DNA of 15,503 nt from Spirogloea muscicola (Eukaryota > Streptophyta > Zygnematophyceae > Spirogloeales > Spirogloeaceae), in NCBI GenBank assembly GCA_009602725.1, contig WELB01000139.1:385269-400771 (forward strand). The letters are read 5' to 3'. A program made the position numbers and the translations under genes. Of this stretch, positions 14,890-15,503 are shown piece by piece (the first letter of the stretch is position 1; each line of letters starts with the position of its first letter). The notes under the pieces are model-generated. The model saw nothing but the letters and a program-made list of their open reading frames with translations. It was not told the DNA's origin and did no database searches.

Positions 14890-15030
14890 CAGCGACGCGG
14901 GCGAGCGGGGTGGAGGCGAAGGAGGTGGAGCCGGCGGGCTTGGCGATGGTGGAGGCGCCGGTGGCGGAGGCGGCGACGTGGGCGGCGGCGACGAGGGGCT
15001 GGGCGGCTGCGGCAGCGGCGGCGGCGAGGN

Positions 15031-15102
<72 letters not shown>
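15031..15102. repeat. (AG)36 microsatellite next to a single N
   Basis: An uninterrupted 72-base AG dinucleotide array ((CT)36 on the - strand) follows one unresolved base at 15030. It lies immediately inside the intron that begins at 15128 on the - strand. The N and pure repeat make this a likely weak point in the assembly, so the LINE-gene junction should be treated with care. Confidence 0.95.
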
Positions 15103-15103
<1 letters not shown>

Positions 15104-15128
15104 ACATGAAACCACATGCTAAGCTCAC

Positions 15129-15503
15129 CTCGGGTATCTCGCTGAAGAGCTCGCCGTCACTGTTGAGCACGGCGGGCAGAAACTGGGCAAGGATGCCGTG
15201 TGAGATGCCTCCGAGGACGCCCTTGGCGTTCACAACCTCCACCGAGAAGTGCACGTACGAGTTGGAGCGGCGGCGGAGCGCTGGCGGCGCGGCCCTCAGC
15301 GTGAGCCGCAGGCTCAGCCCGACGTTGGGCAGCGTGAGGAGGTACGCCTCAACGTCGGTGTTGCCGCCGGCAGCGGCGGCCGTGGTGGCGTCCTCGGCCT
15401 CCAGCGCCATGGAGCCGTCGGCGGCGGCGAGCGCGCCGTCGGGCGGGAGGGCCACCTGCCGGCCGTCGACGATGATGTTGCGGAGCAGCGTGCCGCCGTG
15501 GCC
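15129..15503 (-). CDS. Partial gene: root-cap/LEA-like domain exon
   Basis: The exon enters from the right edge and reads open for 125 codons. It ends at a good donor, CCCGAG|GTGAGC (15129/15128), phase 0. Near the start is NIIVDGRQVALPPDG; then DVEAYLLTLPNVGLSLRLTL, and later SYVHFSVEVVNAKGVLGGI. The layout (V-D-G-x-x-V-x-L-P, a V-E-A strand, then HFxV...GVLG) resembles the plant Root_cap/LEA-related domain, whose hallmark is x-H-F-x-x-x-F...GVLGQTY. Similarity is moderate and by memory. Both the protein start and later exons are outside the visible part; the next intron contains the CT repeat and perhaps the LINE. Confidence 0.5.

Larger units (their letters stand above)
11615..15029 (-). 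mobile_element. Nearly full-length dead LINE, restriction-like endonuclease type
   Basis: On the - strand one protein of about 1040 residues can be traced through several frames: C2HC zinc finger (14886-14824), N-terminal domain (14640-14120), reverse transcriptase (13935-13337), thumb-like region (to about 13000), linker (12865-12566), CCHC knuckle (12453-12394), PD-(D/E)XK-like nuclease (12246-12175) and a C-terminal tail ending FPASSYSDLLLLTRGY-TAA (11807-11757). The order zinc finger, RT, CCHC, nuclease is that of RLE-type LINEs such as R2; no apurinic-type endonuclease was found. Frame changes occur near 14645, 14120, 13930, 13830, 13128, 12570 and 12110, with stops at 13828 and 13337. 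It is not active. The 5' end is uncertain because of the N at 15030. Clade assignment needs a phylogeny. Confidence 0.8.

Overview
This is nuclear DNA of a eukaryote, most likely a land plant or close streptophyte relative with GC-rich genes. The reasons are an intron-containing gene with a CCAAT/GC-box/TATA promoter, GT-AG introns, a plant-type root-cap/LEA-like exon, (AG)n and (GGC)n microsatellites, and a dense field of retrotransposon debris. No bacterial operon, rRNA, tRNA or CRISPR was seen. The species is not identifiable by reading alone.

Layout. Positions 1-8480 are almost entirely a graveyard of fragments of one non-LTR retrotransposon (LINE) family, in both orientations, often head to tail, broken by GC-rich patches and by a 109-bp sequence present twice as a perfect inverted repeat. 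Positions 8850-10199 hold the one intact gene, on the + strand: promoter, CT-rich leader, two exons and a 135-nt intron, encoding a 257-aa serine-rich uncharacterised plant-type protein. A single exon-like fragment resembling the ER protein TMEM208/SND2 lies at 10970-11054, with a stop codon where the family has Trp. Positions 11615-15029 on the - strand are a nearly full-length but dead LINE: C2HC zinc finger, reverse transcriptase, CCHC knuckle and restriction-like endonuclease. After one N at 15030 comes an (AG)36 tract, which lies in an intron of a gene entering from the right edge, - strand, with its exon at 15129-15503.

How the parts relate. The main result is that the short repeats on the left are the 3' ends of the same LINE family as the large element on the right. 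A dozen copies encode the same last codons, roughly S-Y-S-D-L-R-L-L-T-R-G-Y-stop. They spell them with many synonymous codons, so the source elements evolved under protein-coding constraint. The copy at 4105-4590 links this peptide to upstream endonuclease-region homology, independently of the large copy. After the stop codon comes a short 3' UTR with two small stem-loops (GGAC-NNN-GTCC and GGGCTGG-loop-CCAGCCC), then GGGCGAGC and a pyrimidine microsatellite tail instead of poly(A). The first hairpin varies in its loop, and the second is kept by loop changes, sense-strand G-U wobble and one flipped pair. This is the pattern expected of an RNA structure read by the element's own reverse transcriptase.
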